The notes below the pieces were generated by a model that saw nothing but the letters and a program-made list of their open reading frames with translations, had not been told where the DNA came from and ran no database searches. The position numbers and the translations under genes are program-made. DNA of 40,454 bases from Phycisphaera mikurensis (GTDB lineage: Bacteria; Planctomycetota; Phycisphaerae; WQYP01): NCBI GenBank assembly GCA_022730455.1, contig DZDI01000010.1, forward strand, positions 1-40,454, written 5' to 3'. Numbering within the stretch: the first letter of the stretch is position 1; each line of letters opens with the position of its first letter. This document shows positions 27,566-37,269 of this stretch, piece by piece.

Positions 27566-27871
27566 ATGGCCAAATCTCTCACCAAATCCCAGATCACTGC
27601 TAAACTCGCGGAAGCCGTGGGTAAGCAGCTCGACACGGAAATCAGCAAGAAGCTTGCTGATACCTTTCTCACCTGCCTCGCCGAATTGGCATACAAGGAA
27701 GCCAAAAATAAGTTCACGCTTCCGGGCCTCGGCAAGCTGGTTGTGAGCCATCGCAAGAAACGCATGGGTCGCAATCCGGCAACTGGCGAAACCATGGAAA
27801 TTCCGGCCAAGCGAGTCGTGAAATTCCGGGTTGCCAAAGTCGCCAAGGAAAGCATCCTCGGTACCAAGTAA
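27566..27871 (+). CDS. HU family DNA-binding protein
   Basis: MAKSLTKSQITAKLAEAVGKQL...FTLPGLGKLVVSHRKKRMGRNPATGETMEIPAKRVVKFRVAK; AAGGAGAAGCTTC before ATG at 27566. Confidence 0.93.
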   Translation: MAKSLTKSQITAKLAEAVGKQLDTEISKKLADTFLTCLAELAYKEAKNKFTLPGLGKLVVSHRKKRMGRNPATGETMEIPAKRVVKFRVAKVAKESILGTK

Positions 27872-27948
27872 CGATTCAGGACGCGGCTATTGCGCCCTGT
27901 TTCGGGTAACTGGCGGTATATGGCACCGTCAGAGAGGTAACCAGACTA

Positions 27949-27985
27949 AAACGCCCTTTCGCTCCTGCGGGACGAAAGGGCGTTT
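27949..27985. terminator. Hairpin terminator between convergent HU gene and purN
   Basis: AAACGCCCTTTCG...CGAAAGGGCGTTT, 13-bp perfect inverted repeat. Confidence 0.8.
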
Positions 27986-28016
27986 GGTTTGAATACCTGC
28001 CATATGGTCCTATGCA

Positions 28017-28661
28017 TCACCGCTGGACGGGAGGGCAATGGTTGACCGCCTTTTGGGGCGCATCGGGATGATTCATGTCAAGCCACACTTTTTTAATAGC
28101 CTCGGGGTAGGCGAGAATCTCCTCAGCGAAAACCCTCGCGGCCAGGGTCTCCGGCGTGTCATCCGGATACACTGGACAGGCACGCTGCAGGATAATCGGG
28201 CCGTGATCGTATTGATTGTCGGCGAAATGCACCGTGCATCCACTGCGCGTCGCACCGGCTTTGATCACCGCCTGATGGACATGGAGTCCATGCATGCCGG
28301 GCCCGCCAAAATTGGGCAGCAGTGAGGGGTGGATGTTAAGGCTGCGGCCCATCCATTGTGGTGGAATCTGCCAGAAGCACAGGAACCCCGCCATGCAAAC
28401 CAGGTCCACGCCGACCTCATTAATGCACACTCTCAGTGCCTCGGAATACGCCTCCACGCCTGAAAATGTCTTTCGAGGCAGTACCTCGCATCTCAGACCT
28501 GCAGCTCGGGCCCGCGCTATTCCGGGGGCGTCGGAACGGCTTGCAATGACCAGTTCAATGCGCGCCGGCAAATCACCGTGCTCAATCGCCTTGACGAGGT
28601 TCTGCATAGTTGATCCAGTGCCCGATATCAGCACCGCGAGTTTGGCTTTCGGACATGTCAT
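28017..28661 (-). CDS. purN: Phosphoribosylglycinamide formyltransferase
   Basis: KLAVLISGTGSTMQNLVKAI...VCMAGFLCFW...NIHPSLLPNFGGPGMHGLHVHQAVIKAGATRSGCTVHFAD. Confidence 0.94.
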   Translation of the reverse strand: MTCPKAKLAVLISGTGSTMQNLVKAIEHGDLPARIELVIASRSDAPGIARARAAGLRCEVLPRKTFSGVEAYSEALRVCINEVGVDLVCMAGFLCFWQIPPQWMGRSLNIHPSLLPNFGGPGMHGLHVHQAVIKAGATRSGCTVHFADNQYDHGPIILQRACPVYPDDTPETLAARVFAEEILAYPEAIKKVWLDMNHPDAPQKAVNHCPPVQR

Positions 28662-29899
28662 AGCGATTGTGCTTCCTTTCGGTTGAGACGCCGTTTTAAG
28701 CGGAATGAAAGGCCCAGAAGAATGCTCAATCCCGCCACCTGCACCAGCAAGATCGTCAAGGCCTTGGGCCCCAACGCACCGGCTTCGCCGGCCATGGCCG
28801 CCAGCGCCGGGCCTATCACCGTTCCGACACCAATCACCGCCTCATGGATACCCGCATTATGGCCGGATCCGCGACTCAGGTGCATGGCGTAGTAAAGCGA
28901 TCCGGAGTAGATCATCGCCAGTGCCAAGCCGAGGACGATCTGCAACAGAATCAATTCTGTCACGCCTTGTGCTACGATGATAAAGTAAGTGCTGATCATC
29001 AGGATGCTGAAAAAAGTCAATTTCCAGCGTATCCGGTATCGCCAGCCAACCCACAACCACGCCAGCACAAAACCGATGACACGCGCCAGCATGTAGATTG
29101 ATCCGACCGCCGTGGCCACACCCGTATTAATAATTCCCAAATCCTTGGTCACCGCGGGCATCAGCGGGATCATCGCGTTGGCGCTCACGAATGCAAAGAG
29201 ATTGGCCACCCACGCCATGACCAGCAGGGTGTTCGCTTTTAATGGTTCCAGCGGTATCGCTGCATCCTCTGCATGGTCCGCCGTGTGCTCTTTGTGAAGC
29301 ATGGCCTGAGGTATGGTCCATAGTGCCGTGACTGCCAGAATGACAATCAAACAGCCACCGAGGGCGATGCACAAATTTATCCATCCCAGCAGCGCGCCGC
29401 ACATGCCCGTCAGAAAAAAAGCAATAAATGAACTGCTGGACCAGGAGAGGTTGTACAGCATCATCCGCGTACCAAGGCGCAGCGTGCCGGGTGTCCGGCA
29501 GATCGCCGATTCAATGGCTGGCCATGCCGGTGTGGCCAGTAAATTCAAGAGTAATATGGCGGCCGCCATCAGATAAAAATTTTCGTACGCGACTGCGAAT
29601 GCAGCGGTGATAAATACCAGCAGACATAACGCTGTAGATGCCAGCACCACGCGCTTGGCGCCCCAGCGATCCACCAATCGCCCTGAGAAATAGGCGGCTG
29701 CGGTGTAGACCAGTCCGCCACCGGCCGCCACCCATAACGTCCTTGACACCGGCACTTTCAATTGGTAAATGCACAGAAAGTAAATGGCATTGGATACCAT
29801 TGAATAGCAAAACACGGCGGCAAAGTGGCATGCATACCATGGCAGCAGTGTGCGGGAATCATTAATATCTCTGCGACCGGATGACGGATCGTTTGACAT
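28658..29899 (-). CDS. MFS transporter
   Basis: ~413 aa with 12-TM pattern; overlaps gdh stop and purN start. Confidence 0.85.
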   Translation of the reverse strand: MSNDPSSGRRDINDSRTLLPWYACHFAAVFCYSMVSNAIYFLCIYQLKVPVSRTLWVAAGGGLVYTAAAYFSGRLVDRWGAKRVVLASTALCLLVFITAAFAVAYENFYLMAAAILLLNLLATPAWPAIESAICRTPGTLRLGTRMMLYNLSWSSSSFIAFFLTGMCGALLGWINLCIALGGCLIVILAVTALWTIPQAMLHKEHTADHAEDAAIPLEPLKANTLLVMAWVANLFAFVSANAMIPLMPAVTKDLGIINTGVATAVGSIYMLARVIGFVLAWLWVGWRYRIRWKLTFFSILMISTYFIIVAQGVTELILLQIVLGLALAMIYSGSLYYAMHLSRGSGHNAGIHEAVIGVGTVIGPALAAMAGEAGALGPKALTILLVQVAGLSILLGLSFRLKRRLNRKEAQSL

Positions 29900-31221
29900 C
29901 AAGGAAATATCCCTCGGCGCAGATAGCTATCCGCTATGTGGTCAAGCGCTGCACCAAAGGCGGCGGTGCTTAAATCGGTATCGTGCTGATGAGCTGCCAA
30001 TCGCACCCGCCGCGCCGTCAGTACGATCGTGCGTTGCAATTCACTATCCACACGCTGCAGATCCCAGTGTACGCCCGTCTTATTTTGCACCCACTCCAGA
30101 TAACTCACCGTGACTCCTCCCGCGTTGCACAAGATAGCGGGCAAAACGGCAATACCACGCTGCCGCAATATCTCCGCACCCGCCGGTGTGGTGGGACCAT
30201 TTCCACCCTCCGCCAGCACCTTACAGTCCAACCACGACGCCTTCTGCTGGTCGATCATGCGTTCCAATGCCGCGGGTATAAATACATCGGTGGGTGTGCG
30301 ATAGAATTCCTCGGGAGAAACAGCCCGCGTTCCTGCACTTTTAAACCCGGCGATCGAACCGATCTTAACGACATGCTGGTACAAGTCGGCCGTTGGCAAT
30401 CCGTCCGGATTTCTCAATGCGGCCACATGGTCCATCACGGCGACCATCTTCCCGCCGGCAGCATTCAGAGCTTGTGCCGCAAACGCGCCAACATTGCCAA
30501 ATCCCAAAAGGCTGAACCGGAGCTTCTCCATGCGCAAATTCAGCTCGGGCAGCAACTCGGAAAGGACATAGCATATACCTTGTCCGGTGGCCTTTTCGCG
30601 TCCTTCACTGCCGCCACAACCCACTGATTTACCCGTCACCACATGTACCATACCCTGATGAGCTCCATCGGTATGGGTGTTGATGTAGGTGTCCATCATC
30701 CAATCCATAATTTGAGCATTGGTACCGACATCCGGTGCGGGAATATCATGATCGGGACCGATATGGTTACCCAGTGCCGATGTGAATCGGCGGGTCAACC
30801 GCATCAATTCATTCGACGAAAGGTCGCGAGGATTAACTTTTACGCCACCCTTGGCACCGCCGAACGGGAGCCGCATTAACGCACACTTCATGGTCATCCA
30901 TAACGCCAGGGCTTTTACATCATCCAGGCTTACTTCCGGGTGATAACGTATGCCGCCCTTGTAAGGACCAAGCGCATTATTGTGCTGTATGCGATATCCT
31001 TTGAATATCTCATAACTGCCATCATCCCGGCGCACCGGAAAGTGAACGATAAGTTCATTTTTTGGTTGGCTGAGGATCGCCCTTACATACTCGGGTGCCC
31101 CGACCACCTCGCATGCACGACTAACCGATCCCGCCGCCATGGCAAAAAGCGAATCAGGATCCGCCGCTGACAGCGGCTTGGCATTGGGCAATTCAATCGG
31201 AACCCGCTGAGTCGGAGTCAC
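29899..31221 (-). CDS. Glu/Leu/Phe/Val dehydrogenase (glutamate dehydrogenase family)
   Basis: GYRIQHNNALGPYKGGIRYHPEVSLDDVKALALWMTMKCALMRLPFGGAKGGVKVNPRDLS; GTG start preceded by GGAGGAAATGA. Confidence 0.95.
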   Translation of the reverse strand: MTPTQRVPIELPNAKPLSAADPDSLFAMAAGSVSRACEVVGAPEYVRAILSQPKNELIVHFPVRRDDGSYEIFKGYRIQHNNALGPYKGGIRYHPEVSLDDVKALALWMTMKCALMRLPFGGAKGGVKVNPRDLSSNELMRLTRRFTSALGNHIGPDHDIPAPDVGTNAQIMDWMMDTYINTHTDGAHQGMVHVVTGKSVGCGGSEGREKATGQGICYVLSELLPELNLRMEKLRFSLLGFGNVGAFAAQALNAAGGKMVAVMDHVAALRNPDGLPTADLYQHVVKIGSIAGFKSAGTRAVSPEEFYRTPTDVFIPAALERMIDQQKASWLDCKVLAEGGNGPTTPAGAEILRQRGIAVLPAILCNAGGVTVSYLEWVQNKTGVHWDLQRVDSELQRTIVLTARRVRLAAHQHDTDLSTAAFGAALDHIADSYLRRGIFP

Positions 31222-31278
31222 TCATTTCCTCCATCGCACAAAGCTCATCACTGTTAGTAACATCATAACCGCTGTCGT

Positions 31279-32202
31279 TCACGTCAACACCTCGGGTGCC
31301 GCCAGCATCCGGACTTCCGGTCCGATAGGGCTCCACCAGCGCAGGTTGCTGCGAATAAATATTGCCAATGTCGGTACGCCCATCGCTGCCGCAAGATGGG
31401 TTACGCCGCTGTCATTGCCGCAAAAAGCGATGGCCGACGCCAGACGTGCGGCCAGTTCAAACAGGTCGTGCGTAATGAGCACATCAAATTCTCCTTGCAA
31501 TTCTAATAGCTCTTTTGCCGCCATGCGTTCGCTTTCCACCGGTCCTAAAATAAACTGTGGGTGAAAGCCCCTGCTTCGCAGCCGTCGTGCGACCGCCTTG
31601 AAATGGGTTAGCGGCCAGCATTTCTCCCGGCCACCGCTGCCCGGCTGAATCACCACCGTGCAGCCCGCGGGCTTCCAATTCGACCGCAGCCGACCCAACG
31701 CGGCCGGGGAATTCCATCCGTTGGAGATGCCCAGTTGTCGACACCATTGCATGACGACATGGTCTGGACTTTCATCCTGTGGCCGTGGGTCAAAATAGGA
31801 AATTCGTCCGGCGGTTGAATGGCATTGGGCAGCCGCAGCCCAGGAATCATTGCCACTGCTCACACCGCTGATAAGCCAGTCGCAAGCGGCCCATGGTGGC
31901 GATACGCCGGAATGATCGGTACCGAACCAACAATGATGATCATAGCGATTGATATCGATAGCCGTGTCTGCCCAACCCAGGGATGCAAATAATTTCCCAA
32001 TTGCGTCTGTGGCAACCAGCGTAATGCTGCACCCCAAAGAGTACGTGCGCAATTGTTCCAGCACAGGGCGAAGCAGCAATGTATCCCCCAGTGCTCCTGC
32101 AAAAACTACGGTGATACGCGGTGCATGCTGACTGGTCGGTCCCGGGGGGCCTGAGCAGACGTCTTCTACGGGATAGGGATGCGACTGATTTTTTGAATCC
32201 AT
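31279..32202 (-). CDS. Glycosyltransferase family 9 / ADP-heptosyltransferase-like protein
   Basis: VVFAGALGDTLLLRPVLEQL...VVIQPGSGGREKCWPLTHFKAVARRL...FCGNDSGVTHLAAAMGVPTLAIF. Confidence 0.88.
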   Translation of the reverse strand: MDSKNQSHPYPVEDVCSGPPGPTSQHAPRITVVFAGALGDTLLLRPVLEQLRTYSLGCSITLVATDAIGKLFASLGWADTAIDINRYDHHCWFGTDHSGVSPPWAACDWLISGVSSGNDSWAAAAQCHSTAGRISYFDPRPQDESPDHVVMQWCRQLGISNGWNSPAALGRLRSNWKPAGCTVVIQPGSGGREKCWPLTHFKAVARRLRSRGFHPQFILGPVESERMAAKELLELQGEFDVLITHDLFELAARLASAIAFCGNDSGVTHLAAAMGVPTLAIFIRSNLRWWSPIGPEVRMLAAPEVLT

Positions 32203-33302
32203 CCTCCACCCAATACCCGGTCCCCTTCATAGCATACAACCGCCTGGCCGGGTGTGATGGCCGCCGTTGGCTGGTCAAAACAGACAGATAAATGGCCATC
32301 GGCAGTCAGGTTTGAAACGGCCGGTGCGGGTTGCGAATTGTAACGTACTTTAGCCAAACATCGCCGTTGTTGCGGCACATCATCATCCAGCCAATTGACT
32401 TCGTTGGCTTGCAGATGTTGCGATAAAAGTTCTTCCGCCGGGCCTAAATGAACGCGATTGTTTTGGCTGTCGATGGCTGTGACGTAGATCGGATATCCAA
32501 ACGCCACACCCACCCCCTTGCGCTGGCCCACTGTGAAACGCTGATGACCGGGATGTTCACCTACCACACTTCCATCTGGACCGACGAATTCACCCGGTTT
32601 GATGCTGCTGGGGCTCTTTTTTGTCAGAAGATCAAAGTAATTATTGTTCGGCACAAAACATATTTCCTGTGAATCTGGCTTGGCATGTACGGGCAAGCCT
32701 AATTCCTGTGCCATCTCGCGAACCCGGCTTTTTGGATAATCACCGATAGGCAAAAGCATACGGGCCAATTCCTCTGGCGGCACACCAAAGAGCACGTAGC
32801 TTTGATCTTTCGACAGATCGATCCCGCGCCGAATGGCCGGCTTGCCTGCAGGTGTCCGGCCCAGGCGGGCATAATGACCGGTCGCCACAAAGTCCGCTCC
32901 AATCGCCCGGGCATAGCGCGCCAACTTTCCAAATTTTAAATATTCATTGCAGCGTACGCACGGATTGGGCGTCCGGCCAGCATTGTATTCTTCTACAAAA
33001 TAATCAATGACCCGCCCGAAATCTGAGCGGAAATTTAGCGCGTAAAAATCGATTCCCAGTAACCCCGCCACATAGCGAGCATCAGCCGCATCACCCGTGG
33101 AGCAGCACCCCTTGCGATGGCCCTTCGGCGTACTGGCGTCGCATGCAGAATCGTCGTCGTCCGCCTCTCCACCTAACCGCATAAACACGCCAATACACTC
33201 ATACCCCTGCTGCTGCAAAAGAGCGGCGGCCACAGAACTGTCCACGCCCCCTGACATGGCGACAACCACTTTTTTACCATTACCGTTCGGTTCGCTGAAC
33301 AT
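32166..33302 (-). CDS. mnmA: tRNA 2-thiouridine(34) synthase
   Basis: KKVVVAMSGGVDSSVAAALLQQQGYECIGVFMRL, GRTPNPCVRCNEYLKFG, ATGHYARLG, KDQSYVLFGV, GQRKGVGVAFG. Confidence 0.95.
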   Translation of the reverse strand: MFSEPNGNGKKVVVAMSGGVDSSVAAALLQQQGYECIGVFMRLGGEADDDDSACDASTPKGHRKGCCSTGDAADARYVAGLLGIDFYALNFRSDFGRVIDYFVEEYNAGRTPNPCVRCNEYLKFGKLARYARAIGADFVATGHYARLGRTPAGKPAIRRGIDLSKDQSYVLFGVPPEELARMLLPIGDYPKSRVREMAQELGLPVHAKPDSQEICFVPNNNYFDLLTKKSPSSIKPGEFVGPDGSVVGEHPGHQRFTVGQRKGVGVAFGYPIYVTAIDSQNNRVHLGPAEELLSQHLQANEVNWLDDDVPQQRRCLAKVRYNSQPAPAVSNLTADGHLSVCFDQPTAAITPGQAVVCYEGDRVLGGGWIQKISRIPIP

Positions 33303-33721
33303 GGAGTCATTATACCTCTGTTGGCCGTCATTTTGCCACTTAACCTGAAAGTGAATCCGGGATAGGAAACCATGATTTTTGGCTACTTCCTGCCATCTAT
33401 TGGATGAAACACCGAAAAAACCGCTGGATTTTTGGGACAGGTTTCCAGTGCGTTCCGTTGTCCTCCGTCGAATACGACGACGGCATTCAAAACCGCAACT
33501 TATGGAAGTGGCGCGGTTAAGGAAGTCGATTCTCAGTCGCCGGTGAAACCGCGCTTGGTCATAGGCGTCGTCGGAAAGTTCGAAGAACTCAATTAGAAAT
33601 CCGGTTTCTGCGTGGGTTAAAACCCGGCGGGATGGAAGCGTAATAGATTCAAACGACGTTTGTGGATCAAGCCAGTACGTGGGTCCCAGATGAGAGGCGT
33701 TGGCCGTCGCATCAGCGATTT

Positions 33722-33777
33722 GGGGCCAAGAGCATTTCCGGCACATCGCAGCTCTGCTATTACTTGGACAGGCTCCT
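33722..33777 (-). repeat. Dispersed repeat, copy E (compact architecture)
   Basis: GGGGCCAAGAGCATTTCCGGCACATCGCAGCTCTGCTATTACTTGGACAGGCTCCT; reverse complement matches left end of copy D. Confidence 0.8.
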
Positions 33778-34104
33778 GGGCGCCACGGGCTGGCCCGCCC
33801 GAACTCCAAAGCAAACTTCAAGCGAGGCAAGCATAACCACAGAGCAGATATCCGTCATAGATGCAGTGGCGGGATGGTGCCGCGGAAGCGTTCCATATGC
33901 CGGCCAAGTTAGAAGTGCGAATGGAAATTGCATATCAGTTCTCGGAGGTAAGACCGGGGAATAATAGGAATTGCAACCAAGCCCGTCGTGCTGCCTTTTT
34001 GGCCCAACGGGTTTCCTTGACTTGCGCCAGAATCAACACTAGAGTTACCCAAGGGCAGGGTATGACACACGGTGATGATTCAGGCTGCGAAAAGGAGTTC
34101 TACG

Positions 34105-34464
34105 ATGCCAACCCATGCGGAAAACTATTATCAGCATAATGCCGAGGCCAGCCGTTCAGTAAAAGCCGAAATGGCCGATGCTGTCAAAGGGTTTGGGGCC
34201 CTGCATCAGGCCACGATGAAGGCCGGTACGCTGACCGAATTAGAGAAGGAATTAATCGCACTGGGCATTGGTCTGGCCATACGATGTGAAAATTGCATCA
34301 ACGCCCACGTGCAAGCTTCCGTGGCCGCGGGTGCTACCCGCGAGCAGATACTTGAAGCCGCCGCCGTGGCACTCATGATGCAGGGCGGCCCAACCTACAC
34401 TTATCTGCCGCGCGTAACCGAGGCGCTTGATGCCTTGAAAATTCCTGTGGCCCCATCAGCGTAG
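34105..34464 (+). CDS. Carboxymuconolactone decarboxylase/AhpD-like family protein
   Basis: LTELEKELIALGIGLAIRCENCINAHVQASVAAGATREQILEAAAVALMMQGGPTYTY, CxxCxxxH motif. Confidence 0.92.
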   Translation: MPTHAENYYQHNAEASRSVKAEMADAVKGFGALHQATMKAGTLTELEKELIALGIGLAIRCENCINAHVQASVAAGATREQILEAAAVALMMQGGPTYTYLPRVTEALDALKIPVAPSA

Positions 34465-34523
34465 AAGCTCGCTGGTAACCCACCGCGATCGTCTGTGGGT
34501 GCACTGAATTGAGGAATCCTCCC

Positions 34524-35072
34524 ATGGATAAGAAGGAAATCAGCGTTGGTGAATTTTATCAGCTCTACGCCGGCGGCGCGTTGCTGATTGACGTCCGTAC
34601 TTCGGCAGAATTTGACAGCCAGCATGTACCCAACGCAACGTGTATCCCCCTCGATCAAATCAACCGCGAGACCATCACGCAGCACCAGAGGCACCCCGAA
34701 GAGCCGGTATATCTCATTTGCCGCAGCGGCAACCGGTCTGGCATGGCTGTCAGGAAATTATCAGACGCTGAATTTCAAAACGCCGTCTCCGTTTCCGGGG
34801 GGATGCTCGCTTGGCAGAATGCAGGGCATCCCATTGAAGCGGGTCCGCGTAAGGTAATAGCATTGGACCGGCAGGTGAGAATTGCGGCCGGGGCGCTGGC
34901 GGCGATTGGAACTCTGCTTGGCCTGCTCGTTAGTCAATGGTTTTTTATTATACCACTGGGTGTCGGCTGCGGGCTGGCGTTTTCAGGCATTACAGATACC
35001 TGCGCAATGGGTACGGTGCTGGCCAAGATGCCGTGGAATAAGGGCTCGGACCTCAATTGCCACTGTAAATAG
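34524..35072 (+). CDS. Rhodanese-domain protein with DUF2892-like membrane C-terminus
   Basis: LLIDVRTSAEFDSQHVPNATCIPLDQI...VYLICRSGNRSGMAVRKL; TM pair; DTCAMGTVLAKMPWN. Confidence 0.9.
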   Translation: MDKKEISVGEFYQLYAGGALLIDVRTSAEFDSQHVPNATCIPLDQINRETITQHQRHPEEPVYLICRSGNRSGMAVRKLSDAEFQNAVSVSGGMLAWQNAGHPIEAGPRKVIALDRQVRIAAGALAAIGTLLGLLVSQWFFIIPLGVGCGLAFSGITDTCAMGTVLAKMPWNKGSDLNCHCK

Positions 35073-35169
35073 AGATATGGGCAAGCGATCGAAAATAGCC
35101 GCCGCTCCCGTCGGCTTGTGCGGCTGTGCACCTGCGGTTGGCTTAGCATCTGGCATCCCGGACTCCCAG

Positions 35170-36069
35170 CTACGGGAAAGCTTCAATCTTAACCATTGAG
35201 TGCGAGGTCAGGTGTCGACTTACCTGCTCCACCACGGCCTCCAGTTCGCCAGCACTCAAGGGTGATACAGAAGGCTCGGCAGGTTCTCGCGCTACCGTGT
35301 ATATCTGTATGCGATTGAGTTTTCCGCCCTTATCCAGAATGGTTGCCAGGCGCTGGCTGTACGCATCAATTTCTTCCGGCGGGGGGGATGCTCCATGGAT
35401 TTTCATGAACAGCGACTGAATAACAACAGGCCGCTGAGCGGCACATGTGGCGATGTTACTGACAATACGATCCAGTGGAATCGAAGTACGATCAACAAGT
35501 TTATAATATGCGTCCGTCCCGGCGTCGAGTTTTGCCCAGATTTCTCCATGACACGCATCCAGAAAATTCAAAGCCGCCTTCACCAGCGGGCGGTGCAGAA
35601 GAGTTGCATTGGTGATGAGTACGATTTTGACATCCTCAAGTTGCCGATCATCCAGTGCTGCTTTCGCCAGCTTCAAACAGGCAGGAAATGCGGGAGAGCT
35701 TGTCGGTTCGCCATCCCCGGAAAATGCGATGTCGTTGAAACGACGTAATTCCGGGCTTACATCAGAAAACGGATGATGAGTAAATAATTCGCCTGTAACC
35801 ACAGCGTCCAGCATCGCCGCGAGTTCGGCCGTAAGCGTCGTGGGGCTGATTGGCGATGGATCCCCGGGAGTTTTGCGGTTGACGCAGCAATAAATACAAT
35901 CAAAGTTGCAAATCTTGTCCGGGTTCAGGTTGATGCCAATGCTCAAGCCACCACTGCGGCGTGAAATAACCGGATAGACATAACGATTGGATTGCCAATC
36001 GCGGGGATGCAAGGCAAATGCCGACCGGTTATTCGGCAGGCGTAGTAAATCAATGCGGGGAGTGGTCAT
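35170..36069 (-). CDS. Radical SAM protein
   Basis: CNFDCIYC (CxxxCxxC); FSGDGEPTSSPAF; LITNATLL. Confidence 0.9.
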   Translation of the reverse strand: MTTPRIDLLRLPNNRSAFALHPRDWQSNRYVYPVISRRSGGLSIGINLNPDKICNFDCIYCCVNRKTPGDPSPISPTTLTAELAAMLDAVVTGELFTHHPFSDVSPELRRFNDIAFSGDGEPTSSPAFPACLKLAKAALDDRQLEDVKIVLITNATLLHRPLVKAALNFLDACHGEIWAKLDAGTDAYYKLVDRTSIPLDRIVSNIATCAAQRPVVIQSLFMKIHGASPPPEEIDAYSQRLATILDKGGKLNRIQIYTVAREPAEPSVSPLSAGELEAVVEQVSRHLTSHSMVKIEAFP

Positions 36070-36282
36070 CGGATCGTCCTATTCTCATACCGATTATAGT
36101 GCAGTTGACAGAGATAGTCCGGCTCTATTCTGCGCGGCTCCTAGACAAACCGGTATTTCATATTCGCTTATCCATGGTAGACTATGCAGGTCGCGTATGG
36201 CCAATTAACCGGCGTGGCAAAATGTTTCGCTGCCGCAGCAGCGGATTTTTTTGATAAAGGTTTTCTCCATGGAGGTTAATGA

Positions 36283-36588
36283 GTGATCATCACCGTAACA
36301 AGTCGACATCTCGAAGTTACCCCCGCAATTAAAAATCATGCAGAGGAAAAGGCCCGCAAACTGCTCAAATATTATGATTTGGTCAAGGAAATTGAAGTGG
36401 TTCTCGACGGCAGCAGCGGCAAAGGCGTGCGCGTTGAAATGATCGTCAGTGCCGAACACCGCAATATGTTCGTCGGCACGGTTGATGGTGAAGACCTGTA
36501 TGCTTGCATTGATATGGCCTCGCACAAGCTGGAACGCCAGTTGACAGAGCACAAAGATAAATTCCGCAACCGCAAGCACCCTTCATAG
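36283..36588 (+). CDS. hpf: Ribosome hibernation promoting factor (short HPF/RaiA family)
   Basis: MIITVTSRHLEVTPAIKNHAEEKARKLLKYYD...YACIDMASHKLERQLTEHKDKFRNRK; GTG start preceded by GGAGG. Confidence 0.92.
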   Translation: MIITVTSRHLEVTPAIKNHAEEKARKLLKYYDLVKEIEVVLDGSSGKGVRVEMIVSAEHRNMFVGTVDGEDLYACIDMASHKLERQLTEHKDKFRNRKHPS

Positions 36589-36691
36589 GCCGGTTGACGG
36601 GCTTGATTTCGATACCGCGCAGGGATGACGTGTCGAAAACACACACGTGAATGACTTGGCATGGCTGCCAAATTGTTTGAGGACGAAAACG

Positions 36692-37168
36692 ATGAAACTC
36701 ACCGATTTTATTGTAAAAGAGGCGGTCATCGCCGAACTTAAGGGAAGCACACGCGACCAGGTGATTCGTGAGCTGATAGATGCCCTCTCGTCTGTAAAAG
36801 CGATTAACTCCGCCGATGCAGACACCATCGCCAAGGCCGTAATCGACCGGGAAAAACATGGCAGTACTGGTTTTGGCAAAGGAGTTGCCGTCCCGCATGT
36901 CAAGCATCCGGCCATCAAAAAACGTGTCGGCACCATTGGGCGCAGCAGCGTCGGTGTGGATTTTGCCGCGTTGGATCAGGCCCCGGTTTACAGTGTCGTG
37001 CTGCTCCTTTCTCCACCCGATAGTCCGGACGGGCACTTGCACGCCATGGAAAATATATTTCGACATTTGCAAATGGACACCTTTCGCCGATTTTTGCGCC
37101 AGGCAACCACCGAGAAGCAGATTGTGGATTTAGTTGATGAGGCAGACCAGAACAGCATTGGGCGTTAA
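36692..37168 (+). CDS. ptsN: PTS EIIA (fructose/nitrogen type)
   Basis: EHGSTGFGKGVAVPHVKHPAIKKRVGTIGRSSVGVDFAALDQAPVYSVVLLLSPPDSPDGHLHAMENI. Confidence 0.88.
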   Translation: MKLTDFIVKEAVIAELKGSTRDQVIRELIDALSSVKAINSADADTIAKAVIDREKHGSTGFGKGVAVPHVKHPAIKKRVGTIGRSSVGVDFAALDQAPVYSVVLLLSPPDSPDGHLHAMENIFRHLQMDTFRRFLRQATTEKQIVDLVDEADQNSIGR

Positions 37169-37269
37169 GTACAGGGTAGCTATGGCCGATGGTTGGATGA
37201 TGAAGTGGTGAGCAGCGATTAAATCATTGTCCCGACTTCAGCAGACCAGATTAGTCTGATAGGTTGTAC

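Noticed and set aside
33978-34014. AAGCCCGT...ACGGGTTT inverted repeat upstream of the AhpD-like gene
   Set aside because: Possible hairpin with a 20-nt loop, but no U-tract, no recognised riboswitch features; insufficient support to call.
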